A stretch of 6,071 bases of DNA, taken from positions 1 through 6,071 of the forward strand of contig NZ_CAMLIX010000270.1 in the NCBI RefSeq assembly GCF_946479975.1, written 5' to 3'. The translations under genes and the position numbers were made by a program. The notes under the pieces were generated by a model. That model ran no database searches. It was given only the letters and a program-made list of their open reading frames with translations, and was not told the origin of the DNA. This document shows, piece after piece, positions 1-6,071 of this stretch; position 1 is the stretch's first letter, and the number at the start of each line of letters is the position of its first letter. Source of the stretch: an uncultured Flavobacterium sp. (GTDB lineage Bacteria; Bacteroidota; Bacteroidia; Flavobacteriales; Flavobacteriaceae).

Positions 1-315
1 ATAACTGTAAGCCTGATTGTAAAAACTAGAAGCGTTTATTAACGAAACACGGTCTACACTTTCATCAAAAGTAAAATTAACAATATCAACGTTTGGCGTT
101 CTTCCTATTACGTTGCCTTCTCTCATCCATTGATCGTCTGACAAATATTGAAAGTTATTAATTGGATAACCTCTATTTGGCAGCGATACTAATTCTAGAA
201 ATTGTTGCGGAGTTTCAATAACTAAAGCTCCTTTAGGTGTGATTTCTGTATAATCGTCGCAAGATGATAGCGTTAACATCATAGCCGACAGCAGTGTTAT
301 ATATACTTGTTTCAT
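1..315 (-). CDS. SusD/RagB-family outer-membrane lipoprotein, N-terminal part (cut by window edge)
   Basis: This is the first 105 codons of a gene that runs off the left edge. The ATG at 315-313 lies 4 bp after the stop of the SusC gene, so the two are one transcription unit. The start reads MKQVYITLLSAMMLTLSSC. It is a short lipoprotein signal peptide with lipobox L16-S17-S18-C19, followed by acidic D20-D21, as is common in Bacteroidetes surface-exposed lipoproteins. The next residues (YTEITPKGALVIETPQQF, 22-39) match the usual start of mature SusD proteins, where a D-Y-x-E/D-x-x-P-K-G segment precedes the first helices. SusD proteins sit as a lid on the SusC barrel and capture substrate at the cell surface. 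Full members are usually about 450-650 residues, so most of this one is missing. The family call rests on the N-terminal pattern and the position directly behind SusC. The substrate is unknown. Confidence 0.88.
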   Translation of the reverse strand, partial: MKQVYITLLSAMMLTLSSCDDYTEITPKGALVIETPQQFLELVSLPNRGYPINNFQYLSDDQWMREGNVIGRTPNVDIVNFTFDESVDRVSLINASSFYNQAYSY

Positions 316-319
316 TTTT

Positions 320-3300
320 TTAAAGTGTAAGATTAAAGCCAAATAAATACGTTTTTGGCAATGGTAAACTACGTGTAGCAGAGTTTGCTGTGTAAACTTC
401 AGGATCAATACGATTTCCTGCAGCACTCCAGTACCAAATATTATTCATTTGGAAAGTGAACTTTGCAGATGCCATTTTAATTTTATTTGCAAAAGTCTTT
501 GGAAGTGTATAACCGAAAGAAACATTTCTTAATTTGATGTAATCACCATCTACAACATTTGCCGTTGAATTTCTATACTGACTGCTGATTGTTCCTGCAT
601 AAGTTCTAACATTCTCATTAAAATCTACATACAGACGAGTATTTTCATTTCTGTTTGTGTCTGTATAACGATCTGAAATACCTGAAAGATTTACAGCATC
701 TGAACTCATGTCGATAGTTTCTTTACGCATTACGTTACCGCCAGAGAATACAAATAAGAAATTCAGATCGAATTGTTTATATGAAAAACGCTGTGATAAC
801 GAACCTGTGTAAGTTGGCATCAAACTTCCCATATTTACCAAAGCATCTGGATTGGTAATTGATTTTATACTTGTTGAAATTGGATTTCCATCTGCATCAA
901 AAGTAACCGTTGGGTTTCCATTTTCATCCAAAACATATGGATAACCGTTTACCATTCCGCCATATTTGTAAGCATATAAACTATTGAAAACTTCACCTTC
1001 ATAGAAATAATTTGTTGGCGAAGAAACATAAACCGAAGCTGTAGATTCTGCTCTTGTTACTTTATCTACTGTTGTTTTGTTGAAGGCTAAAACTAAATTA
1101 GAATTAATACGGAAATTACCATTATTAAACCATTCAGAACCAACAGTAAATTCAACACCTTTATTTAATAATGCACCAGCGTTAATTCTTCTAGACAATG
1201 CACCAACAGTAGGATCAAGATCTGTAGTTGCTAATAAATCGCTGCTGTATTTGCGATAAACATCAATACTACCATTTAATTTTGCTCTAAATAAGCTGTA
1301 ATCTAAACCAAGATTCGCACTTTGAGTTTTTTCCCATCTTAACAAAGGGTTTGGCTGCGAAGTGATATTAGTATATTGCAAAGATTGATACAAGTTATCG
1401 TTTCTTCTAGTTGCAGTAATATAAGGCGTTGTACTTTGATCCACGTTTCCGTTGATACCGTAAGTTGATCTCAATTTCAACATTGTTACCCATTTAATAT
1501 CTTTCATGAAATTTTCATTGCTGACATTCCATCCTAAACCTGCAGACCATAACGGACGGTTTTTGTACTTAGGATCAACTCCAAACAAATCTGCTTTGTC
1601 TACACGGTAACTTCCTGTAATGTTATATTTAGATAAATAAGTGTAACTCGCCGTACTGAAAATAGAAAAATAACGGTGTAATACTTCTGTCTGTGATCTA
1701 CCTAAAGCAGATAAAGTTCTGTTACTTCCAAAAATATAACTAGAAACTCCGGTTTGGCTCAAAGCAAGATTGTTTAAAACAGCTGAAGAAAGTGTTACTG
1801 GATCATAACCGTAACGTAACTGTTCGATAGTTCTTGGCACATACGTTTCACGCATTTCAGTTCCTACCAAAGCATTTACAGAGTGTTTTCCTTCTGCAAA
1901 TTCTTGATTGAAATCCAATTGATTTCTAAAAGAATAATTACTTGCCTGAGAACTTGTCTGCTTGTATCGTCCTCCAGTTGAAAAACCTTCAACATACGTA
2001 TAGGCATTTGTACTCGGATTATATCCTGTTAATGAATTAATTGCAGTACGCATTCTGTAAGAATTGACGTCGAAGTATTGTTCTCTATCATTTTTTCTTA
2101 CTTCATATTGAAATTGTGTATTAAAGCTTAAACCTTTATATAATTTGGCTTTAATGTTCGCAAATGTTCTTAAACTCAATGAATTTTGTTCTTCAATACC
2201 TTCTTTTAAAGCATCTAAAACATTAAAATTGATTGGTTTAAATCCACTCAACGCTGCAATCTTTTCAGCCATTGCTGGGTTAAGAACACTTCCAGAAGTA
2301 AAACCATCTCTTATTGATGCAAATGACGATTGTACTCGATTTCCGTTATCATCTGTAATGCGCTCGTATCGTTTTTGAATATCGTAATTTCCAAGATCAA
2401 ATTCTGTAACGTCGTCATTACTATATGTTCCGTTTATTCCAAAAGTAGCGTTTAACCAGTTGTTTACCTGAAAACTGCTTTTTGCATAAATGTTGAACGA
2501 ACGTCCTTTATTGTATTTGATACGACTTTGAGATTCATCGTAATTAAGCGAAACATACGTGTTCTGTTTACTTGTACTTCCAGAAAATGCAATATTGTAA
2601 CGCTGTCTTAATTCTTTCTGCCAAACATTATCATGATAATCTTTATAATAATCGTTCTTTCTCCATTGCGAAAGAGTGCTGTTGTAAGAGGCATTATCTA
2701 TTTTCCCTTCTTCCAGATTTCTATTTAACTGGTAAAGCGGACTGTAATATTTTGAATTACTGTTTCCAATATCTCCATAACTGCTAAACATCGTCGCAGT
2801 ATCTGCAAATCTTGCTCTTTCTCTATTGTAAACTGCCTGCTCAAAGTCAATCATTTCGCTTGTTGAAGCATAATTCATATCTCTAAGATTTGGTTTTTCT
2901 GAAATAAAGAAATCAGTATTTATTTGAACTTTTAATTTACCGTTTCCTTTTTTGGTCGTTAAAACGATAATTCCATTTGCAGCTCGTGAACCATAAATAG
3001 AAGCCGCAGCTGCATCTTTAAGAACATCTACACTTTCAATATCATACGGATTAATTTCGTCCAAAGTCAATTCGGTTGGCAAACCATCAATTACAATAAG
3101 CGGACTGTAGCCAACTTGATCTGATGAAAAAGTACCAATACCTCTCAAAATAGGCTGATCTGAACCAATTCCGTTTGGATTTTTTTGAAACATCAAACCA
3201 GCAACACGGCCTTCTATCGCACTTGATAAATTGGAGTTGATGTTTTCGTTTAATGTTTTTTCATCAATTTTAGAAATTGCACCAGTAAAATTACTTCTTG

Positions 3301-3970
3301 CAATTGTTTGGTAACCAGTTACTACAACTTCTTTCATTGCAGCAATTTTGTCTTCAACCACAAGCGTTAAATCTGTGCGTCCTGCAATACCAAAAGACCT
3401 TGTTTCGATAGTTAAACCAGAACATTCAAGAACAGCGTTTGGAGAAATTTTATCAAAAGAAAAACTTCCATCAAAATCGGTTATACTCGCTCTGTTAGTT
3501 CCTGAAATTGTAACAGTTACACCTGGAAAAGGTTCATTTTTATTGTTTAATACTTTTCCTCGTATATCGATTAATTCGTTTCCCAAGCTTTCGTTTTTTT
3601 CTTTTGAAGCCGAAGCCGATACTACGATAGTCTGATTGGTAAGCGTGTACTTTAAATTCTGATTACTAAAAATTCGATTTAAAGTTTCTTTTAAAGAAGA
3701 ATCTTTTACATTAATAGTAACAGGTTTAGAATCTTTCAGTAATTTTTGGTTGTAAAACACTTCCTGATTCGCCTGTTTTGCCACTTCTTTTAGAACAGTT
3801 TCAAGTGGCGCGTTTTTAAAGTTAATGGTAACATTTTGTGCTTGTGTCTCAAAACCGCAAAACAGCATAAACACTACACTTAAAAGGCTTAAAAAAGCAG
3901 AAAAACTAAACTTGGGAATTTTTTTTCCAAGATTTTTGTAAGGTTTTTTTGGTTGTAAATTTAATTTCAT
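320..3970 (-). CDS. SusC/RagA-family TonB-dependent outer-membrane transporter with N-terminal STN signalling domain
   Basis: This 1216-residue TonB-dependent importer moves a substrate captured by SusD across the outer membrane. Using the ATG at 3970, residues 1-45 are a long, lysine-rich signal peptide with a hydrophobic core, probably cleaved near QAQ (43-45). An STN domain follows at about 47-117. Then comes a carboxypeptidase-regulatory-like beta domain at about 134-207, with DFDGSFSF at 165-172. The plug starts at VVVTGYQ (215-221) and carries the SusC hallmarks SPLIVIDGLP (289-298) and DVLKDA...IYGSRAANG (315-333). The beta barrel occupies the rest, with YIKLRNVSFGYTLP near 1144 and a terminal beta-strand ending FGFNLTL. 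Members with an STN domain signal to a FecR/ECF-sigma pair, which lies directly upstream here. The frame can be opened 27 bases further by a TTG at 3997, giving 1225 residues. The ATG is preferred because it starts a normal signal peptide. No frameshift is visible. The substrate cannot be inferred. Confidence 0.96.
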   Translation of the reverse strand: MKLNLQPKKPYKNLGKKIPKFSFSAFLSLLSVVFMLFCGFETQAQNVTINFKNAPLETVLKEVAKQANQEVFYNQKLLKDSKPVTINVKDSSLKETLNRIFSNQNLKYTLTNQTIVVSASASKEKNESLGNELIDIRGKVLNNKNEPFPGVTVTISGTNRASITDFDGSFSFDKISPNAVLECSGLTIETRSFGIAGRTDLTLVVEDKIAAMKEVVVTGYQTIARSNFTGAISKIDEKTLNENINSNLSSAIEGRVAGLMFQKNPNGIGSDQPILRGIGTFSSDQVGYSPLIVIDGLPTELTLDEINPYDIESVDVLKDAAAASIYGSRAANGIIVLTTKKGNGKLKVQINTDFFISEKPNLRDMNYASTSEMIDFEQAVYNRERARFADTATMFSSYGDIGNSNSKYYSPLYQLNRNLEEGKIDNASYNSTLSQWRKNDYYKDYHDNVWQKELRQRYNIAFSGSTSKQNTYVSLNYDESQSRIKYNKGRSFNIYAKSSFQVNNWLNATFGINGTYSNDDVTEFDLGNYDIQKRYERITDDNGNRVQSSFASIRDGFTSGSVLNPAMAEKIAALSGFKPINFNVLDALKEGIEEQNSLSLRTFANIKAKLYKGLSFNTQFQYEVRKNDREQYFDVNSYRMRTAINSLTGYNPSTNAYTYVEGFSTGGRYKQTSSQASNYSFRNQLDFNQEFAEGKHSVNALVGTEMRETYVPRTIEQLRYGYDPVTLSSAVLNNLALSQTGVSSYIFGSNRTLSALGRSQTEVLHRYFSIFSTASYTYLSKYNITGSYRVDKADLFGVDPKYKNRPLWSAGLGWNVSNENFMKDIKWVTMLKLRSTYGINGNVDQSTTPYITATRRNDNLYQSLQYTNITSQPNPLLRWEKTQSANLGLDYSLFRAKLNGSIDVYRKYSSDLLATTDLDPTVGALSRRINAGALLNKGVEFTVGSEWFNNGNFRINSNLVLAFNKTTVDKVTRAESTASVYVSSPTNYFYEGEVFNSLYAYKYGGMVNGYPYVLDENGNPTVTFDADGNPISTSIKSITNPDALVNMGSLMPTYTGSLSQRFSYKQFDLNFLFVFSGGNVMRKETIDMSSDAVNLSGISDRYTDTNRNENTRLYVDFNENVRTYAGTISSQYRNSTANVVDGDYIKLRNVSFGYTLPKTFANKIKMASAKFTFQMNNIWYWSAAGNRIDPEVYTANSATRSLPLPKTYLFGFNLTL

Positions 3971-3977
3971 ACATTTA
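3948..3977 (+). promoter_or_regulatory. Weak Bacteroidetes-type promoter candidate, antisense to the SusC gene start
   Basis: On the plus strand, TTTG at 3948-3951 is followed after 18 bp by TACATTTA at 3970-3977. The known housekeeping promoter pattern of Bacteroidetes is TTTG, about 19-21 bp, then TAnnTTTG. The -7 element here misses only the last base and the spacer is slightly short. A transcript would start near 3983 and run into the plus-strand terminator at 4036-4069. Such matches are common by chance in AT-rich DNA. The only support is its placement, with a terminator about 60 bp further on in the same direction and no plus-strand gene nearby. Confidence 0.25.
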
Positions 3978-3982
3978 CATTG

Positions 3983-4069
3983 GTTATAGTTAAACAATAG
4001 GTGGACAACTTATACTGGCTATAAACTTTGATAACAACCAGAGGCATCGCAACTGCTTCTGGTTTTTTT
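3983..4069 (+). ncRNA. Possible cis-antisense small RNA opposite the SusC leader
   Basis: This is an inferred RNA of about 90 nt between the plus-strand promoter candidate (3948-3977) and the plus-strand intrinsic terminator (4036-4069). It would be fully complementary to the 5' leader of the SusC mRNA, and would end just short of its start codon at 3970. Short cis-encoded RNAs antisense to the leader of SusC-type genes are known in Bacteroides, for example DonS of B. fragilis, where they repress the importer. The right-hand end is well supported by the terminator. The left-hand end is a guess. The alternative is that the hairpin is a structure of the SusC leader mRNA, or simply a weak terminator between the anti-sigma and SusC genes. 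Confidence 0.32.
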
Positions 4070-4079
4070 GTTTATAGTC
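4017..4079. repeat. Outer inverted repeat enclosing the terminator hairpin
   Basis: CTATAAAC at 4019-4026 is matched by its perfect reverse complement GTTTATAG at 4070-4077. The match extends outward by a G-T pair (4018/4078) and a G-C pair (4017/4079). The two arms flank the terminator hairpin, so in an RNA read through the whole gap the element could fold as a longer two-part stem. As DNA it could instead be a pair of inverted protein-binding half-sites. In such a short AT-rich stretch an 8-bp match can also occur by chance. Confidence 0.35.
4036..4069 (+). terminator. Intrinsic terminator on the plus strand in the anti-sigma/SusC gap
   Basis: Arms 4036-4046 and 4054-4064 form an 11-bp stem with a 7-nt loop (TCGCAAC), and a run of seven T (4063-4069) follows on the plus strand. 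One position is a G-T pair (4043/4057). In plus-strand RNA it is an allowed G-U wobble. In minus-strand RNA it becomes an A-C mismatch, and the bases after the hairpin are GTTATC rather than a U tract. Both points say the hairpin is built to end plus-strand transcription, opposite to every gene in the window. It may still attenuate minus-strand transcription weakly. Confidence 0.65.
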
Positions 4080-4102
4080 CAATATATACGGTAAACTTAA
4101 AA

Positions 4103-5236
4103 TCAAGGATCTACAATAACTGTTTTTCCTTCAACCTTAAATTTTATATTGCTAAGCTCAAGTACTTTTAATACTTCAGACAAATTTTTATTTCTAAATG
4201 TACCTCCGTTAAATCTCACGTCAGAAACATCGCCGCGATATTGTACTGTAATTCCGTACCAGCGTTCCAATTGTTTCATTACCGTTTTCAAATCGGCATT
4301 GTCAAATTTAAAACGACCGTTTTTCCAAGCTACCGCTTCTTCAGTATCTACTTCTCTTACTTTTATTTTAGAAAAATGATCTGCTGCGTCAGACTGTTGT
4401 CCTGGTTTTAATATTGTTTTCTGATTTTTATAAGAAACCGCCACACTTCCTTCCAACAAAGTAGTTTTTACAACCGATTCGTTATTGTAGGCATGAACAT
4501 TAAAATGAGTTCCTAAAACTTCTATAGACTGGTTCTCTGATTTTACGATAAAAGGTTTGCTTTTGTTTTTAGCAACTTCAAAATACGCTTCACCCTCAAG
4601 TTCTACTACCCTTTGATCTCCATTAAACTGCGTTGGATATTTAATAGACGAAACTGCATTTAAATAGACTTTGGTTCCGTCTGCCAGAATAATATTGTAC
4701 TGCCCTCCTGTTGGCGTCGAAAGTGTATTGAAGGAATTATCATCTTTAGAACCTGCTGCATTTGGATTAATCACGTAGGTTATTTCTCCATTAGCATTCA
4801 TCTTAATGGTAACTTCGTTTTCTTCTCCTTCTTTTGCAATCGTATCTTTTGCCGAAATATCTGAAAGCACAATTTGTTTTCCGTTAGAAAGTGTCAATAT
4901 ACCTCTATTTCCTCCCGGTGCAATTTCCTGTGGTTTTGCCACAACTTGTACCGGCTGTTGTTTTGACGGACTGAAATAAAAAATCCCAGTTCCTAATAAA
5001 ACAGCAATAGATGCCGCAACTGCAACACGCGGCCAAAGACGAACCACTTTTGTTTCTTGTAATGGTAATTTCGTTTTTAAGTACTCGTAACTATCTTCCA
5101 GTTCATATTCATTGAGCTGTAAATTGCTGTTAGAAGCTTTATGTAAATACCACGCATCGAGTTTATCTTGATCTTCTGGAGATAAAGTTCCTTCTTGATA
5201 CTTTTGCAGCAATACTAAGATTTCAGTTTTATTCAT
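4103..5236 (-). CDS. FecR-family anti-sigma factor (inner-membrane signal transducer)
   Basis: This 377-residue single-pass membrane protein relays the signal from the outer-membrane transporter to the ECF sigma factor. Residues 1-65 are a short cytoplasmic sigma-binding region with the usual Bacteroidetes pattern (LLQKYQEGTLSPEDQDKLDAWY, starting near residue 9, matches it loosely; key residues G16, L18, W29). One membrane helix spans about 71-88. A periplasmic FecR domain lies at about 172-268, with TPTGGQY, LADGTKVYLNA, LEGEAYFEV, LGTHFNV and LLEGSV. A C-terminal DUF4974 domain at about 306-376 is STN-like. The length is normal for the family. In the known mechanism the C-terminal part contacts the STN domain of the partner transporter. 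The position between a sigma gene (198 bp upstream) and an STN-bearing SusC gene (132 bp downstream) fits exactly. It starts at ATG 5236-5234 and stops at TGA 4105-4103. No clear promoter of its own is visible. Confidence 0.96.
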   Translation of the reverse strand: MNKTEILVLLQKYQEGTLSPEDQDKLDAWYLHKASNSNLQLNEYELEDSYEYLKTKLPLQETKVVRLWPRVAVAASIAVLLGTGIFYFSPSKQQPVQVVAKPQEIAPGGNRGILTLSNGKQIVLSDISAKDTIAKEGEENEVTIKMNANGEITYVINPNAAGSKDDNSFNTLSTPTGGQYNIILADGTKVYLNAVSSIKYPTQFNGDQRVVELEGEAYFEVAKNKSKPFIVKSENQSIEVLGTHFNVHAYNNESVVKTTLLEGSVAVSYKNQKTILKPGQQSDAADHFSKIKVREVDTEEAVAWKNGRFKFDNADLKTVMKQLERWYGITVQYRGDVSDVRFNGGTFRNKNLSEVLKVLELSNIKFKVEGKTVIVDP

Positions 5237-5288
5237 AATTACGACACGAAATTTGGTCTTGTTTATATATAAGACAGTTAGAAAGAGG

Positions 5289-5311
5289 TTTTGTCATAGA
5301 CAATGACAAAA
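5289..5311. repeat. Perfect 9-bp palindrome with 5-bp spacer in the anti-sigma gene leader
   Basis: TTTTGTCAT (5289-5297) and ATGACAAAA (5303-5311) are exact reverse complements separated by AGACA. The element lies 52 bp upstream of the anti-sigma start codon. On the minus strand, a T run precedes the hairpin rather than following it, and on the plus strand an A run follows. It is therefore not an intrinsic terminator for either strand. It could be an operator or a stem in the leader mRNA. No known regulator site is recognised. Confidence 0.5.
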
Positions 5312-5434
5312 AAAAATTAAAAAATTATTACTATATCTTTAATAAACAGCTCGTTATGTTAGCTTACTATTTCTAAATGAAGCAGTTACAAAAAGAATAT
5401 TTTTCAAAAGAATTAATAAAAAGATGTAAATAAT

Positions 5435-6004
5435 TCACCAAATAAAAACATTCATTAAAGATTTTAGCTTTTCTCGAAGAATTTTAAGCGAATTATATAC
5501 CTGCTGTTTTGCAGTTTTATCTGAAATGTTCAATTGAAGGGCAATTTCATCATACGAAAGCTCTTCTACTTTTCTTAAAAGAAAAACTTCTCGCATTTTT
5601 TCTGGAAGTAAAGCAATTTCTCGTGCAATTATGGCTTCTAATTCTTTTTCTCTAAGATTAGAATCGGCAAAAACATAATCAGTTTCGATAAAGCCAGCAA
5701 TAGAATCGGCATAATTAGAAACCACTTTTTCATGTGCAATATGATTAAGCACCCTGTTTTTTACGGCTTTGTACAAATATGAAGAAAGAGAACCTGTGAT
5801 ATCCAATTCATAACGTTTGTTCCATACAGATAAAAAAACTTCCTGAACCACATCGTTTGCCTCATCCTGATTTTCAAGAATTTTGTAAGCGTGATTAATT
5901 AAAAGTTTAGAATATCGTTTAAAAATTTCTGTATACGCCGACTGATCATCTTCTTTTAGAAGATTTAATAAGAAATCATCAGTATATTTACCGTAAACAG
6001 ACAT
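5435..6004 (-). CDS. ECF-type RNA polymerase sigma-70 factor (Bacteroidetes FecI-like group)
   Basis: This 189-residue protein directs RNA polymerase to the promoters of its target operon. Region 2 spans about 22-92 and contains the core-binding segment around DEANDVVQEVFLSVW (47-61), followed by SYLYKAVKNRVLNHI (75-89). A linker follows, with no region 3, as expected for ECF factors. Region 4 spans about 122-180 with LLPEKMREVFLLRKVEELSY (132-151) and a helix-turn-helix (YDEIALQLNISDKTAKQQVY, 151-170). The length is typical. It starts at ATG 6004-6002 and stops at TGA 5437-5435. A FecR-type anti-sigma gene and an STN-bearing SusC gene follow on the same strand, which marks it as the output of a cell-surface signalling system. 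Its likely targets are the SusC-SusD operon and perhaps itself. The target promoter motif could not be identified. Confidence 0.96.
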   Translation of the reverse strand: MSVYGKYTDDFLLNLLKEDDQSAYTEIFKRYSKLLINHAYKILENQDEANDVVQEVFLSVWNKRYELDITGSLSSYLYKAVKNRVLNHIAHEKVVSNYADSIAGFIETDYVFADSNLREKELEAIIAREIALLPEKMREVFLLRKVEELSYDEIALQLNISDKTAKQQVYNSLKILREKLKSLMNVFIW

Positions 6005-6071
6005 TAAATTGAAAGGTTGCTAATCAAAAAGACAATATTAAACATTTTTTATGTTAAAAGCTAAAGCATCA

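Noticed and set aside
1077..1259. Plus-strand open frames inside the SusC gene (also 2145-2378, 2572-2787 and 3348-3635)
   Set aside because: They lie wholly opposite a well-supported coding region, have no recognisable domain and no start signal, and are explained as shadows of the SusC gene.
3911..3938. Second plus-strand hairpin (CTTGGGAA / TTTCCAAG with a T loop, then ATTTTTG) inside the signal-peptide region
   Set aside because: The stem is short and AT-rich with a homopolymer loop, and the protein-coding constraint on lysine and proline codons explains the sequence.
3971..3997. TTG at 3997 as the start of SusC
   Set aside because: It would add nine residues (MFNYNQCKC) before a normal lysine-rich signal peptide, and the in-frame ATG at 3970 is the more usual start.
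4259..4267. Search for a shared sigma-dependent promoter motif upstream of the sigma, anti-sigma and SusC genes
   Set aside because: Only short AT-rich words such as TTGTTTATA and TGTTTAA recur, at differing distances from the genes, which is expected by chance.
4149..4379. Plus-strand open frame of 76 codons opposite the anti-sigma gene
   Set aside because: It is the antisense shadow of the conserved C-terminal domain of the FecR protein, with no independent support.
6005..6071. TAGCTTTT on the minus strand (6063-6056) as the -7 element of the sigma-gene promoter, and the small AACAT/ATGTT repeat next to it
   Set aside because: The -33 element would lie outside the window so the match cannot be tested, and the repeat is only 5 bp in AT-rich DNA.

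Overview
The window looks like chromosome from a low-GC member of the Bacteroidota, most likely a Flavobacterium-like species. The evidence is the gene families (a Bacteroidetes-type ECF sigma factor, FecR anti-sigma, and a SusC/SusD pair), the AT-rich codon use, and the lack of clear Shine-Dalgarno sequences. All four genes lie on the minus strand and are transcribed from high to low coordinates: sigma factor (6004-5435), FecR-type anti-sigma factor (5236-4103), STN-containing SusC-family TonB-dependent transporter (3970-320), and a SusD-family lipoprotein (315 to the left edge, cut off after 105 codons).

Together they form a complete cell-surface signalling cassette coupled to an outer-membrane nutrient importer. 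In the model known for this class, ligand binding by the SusC/SusD pair is passed through the periplasmic STN domain of SusC to the C-terminal domain of the inner-membrane FecR. FecR then releases or activates the ECF sigma factor, which transcribes the importer genes. The substrate cannot be read from the sequence. Any enzymes that would reveal it lie beyond the left edge, downstream of the SusD gene.

The non-coding parts are three short gaps. Bases 6005-6071 upstream of the sigma gene hold only weak AT-rich signals. The 198-bp gap between sigma and anti-sigma (5237-5434) contains a perfect 9-bp palindrome in the anti-sigma leader. The 132-bp gap between anti-sigma and SusC (3971-4102) is the most interesting. 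It carries a strong intrinsic terminator that points the wrong way, on the plus strand, although no plus-strand gene exists here. A weak Bacteroidetes-like promoter precedes it on the same strand. This suggests a short RNA of about 90 nt antisense to the SusC leader, resembling the cis-antisense RNAs described beside SusC-type genes in Bacteroides. SusC and SusD are separated by only 4 bp and are surely co-transcribed. No tRNA, rRNA, CRISPR array, insertion sequence or broken gene was seen.
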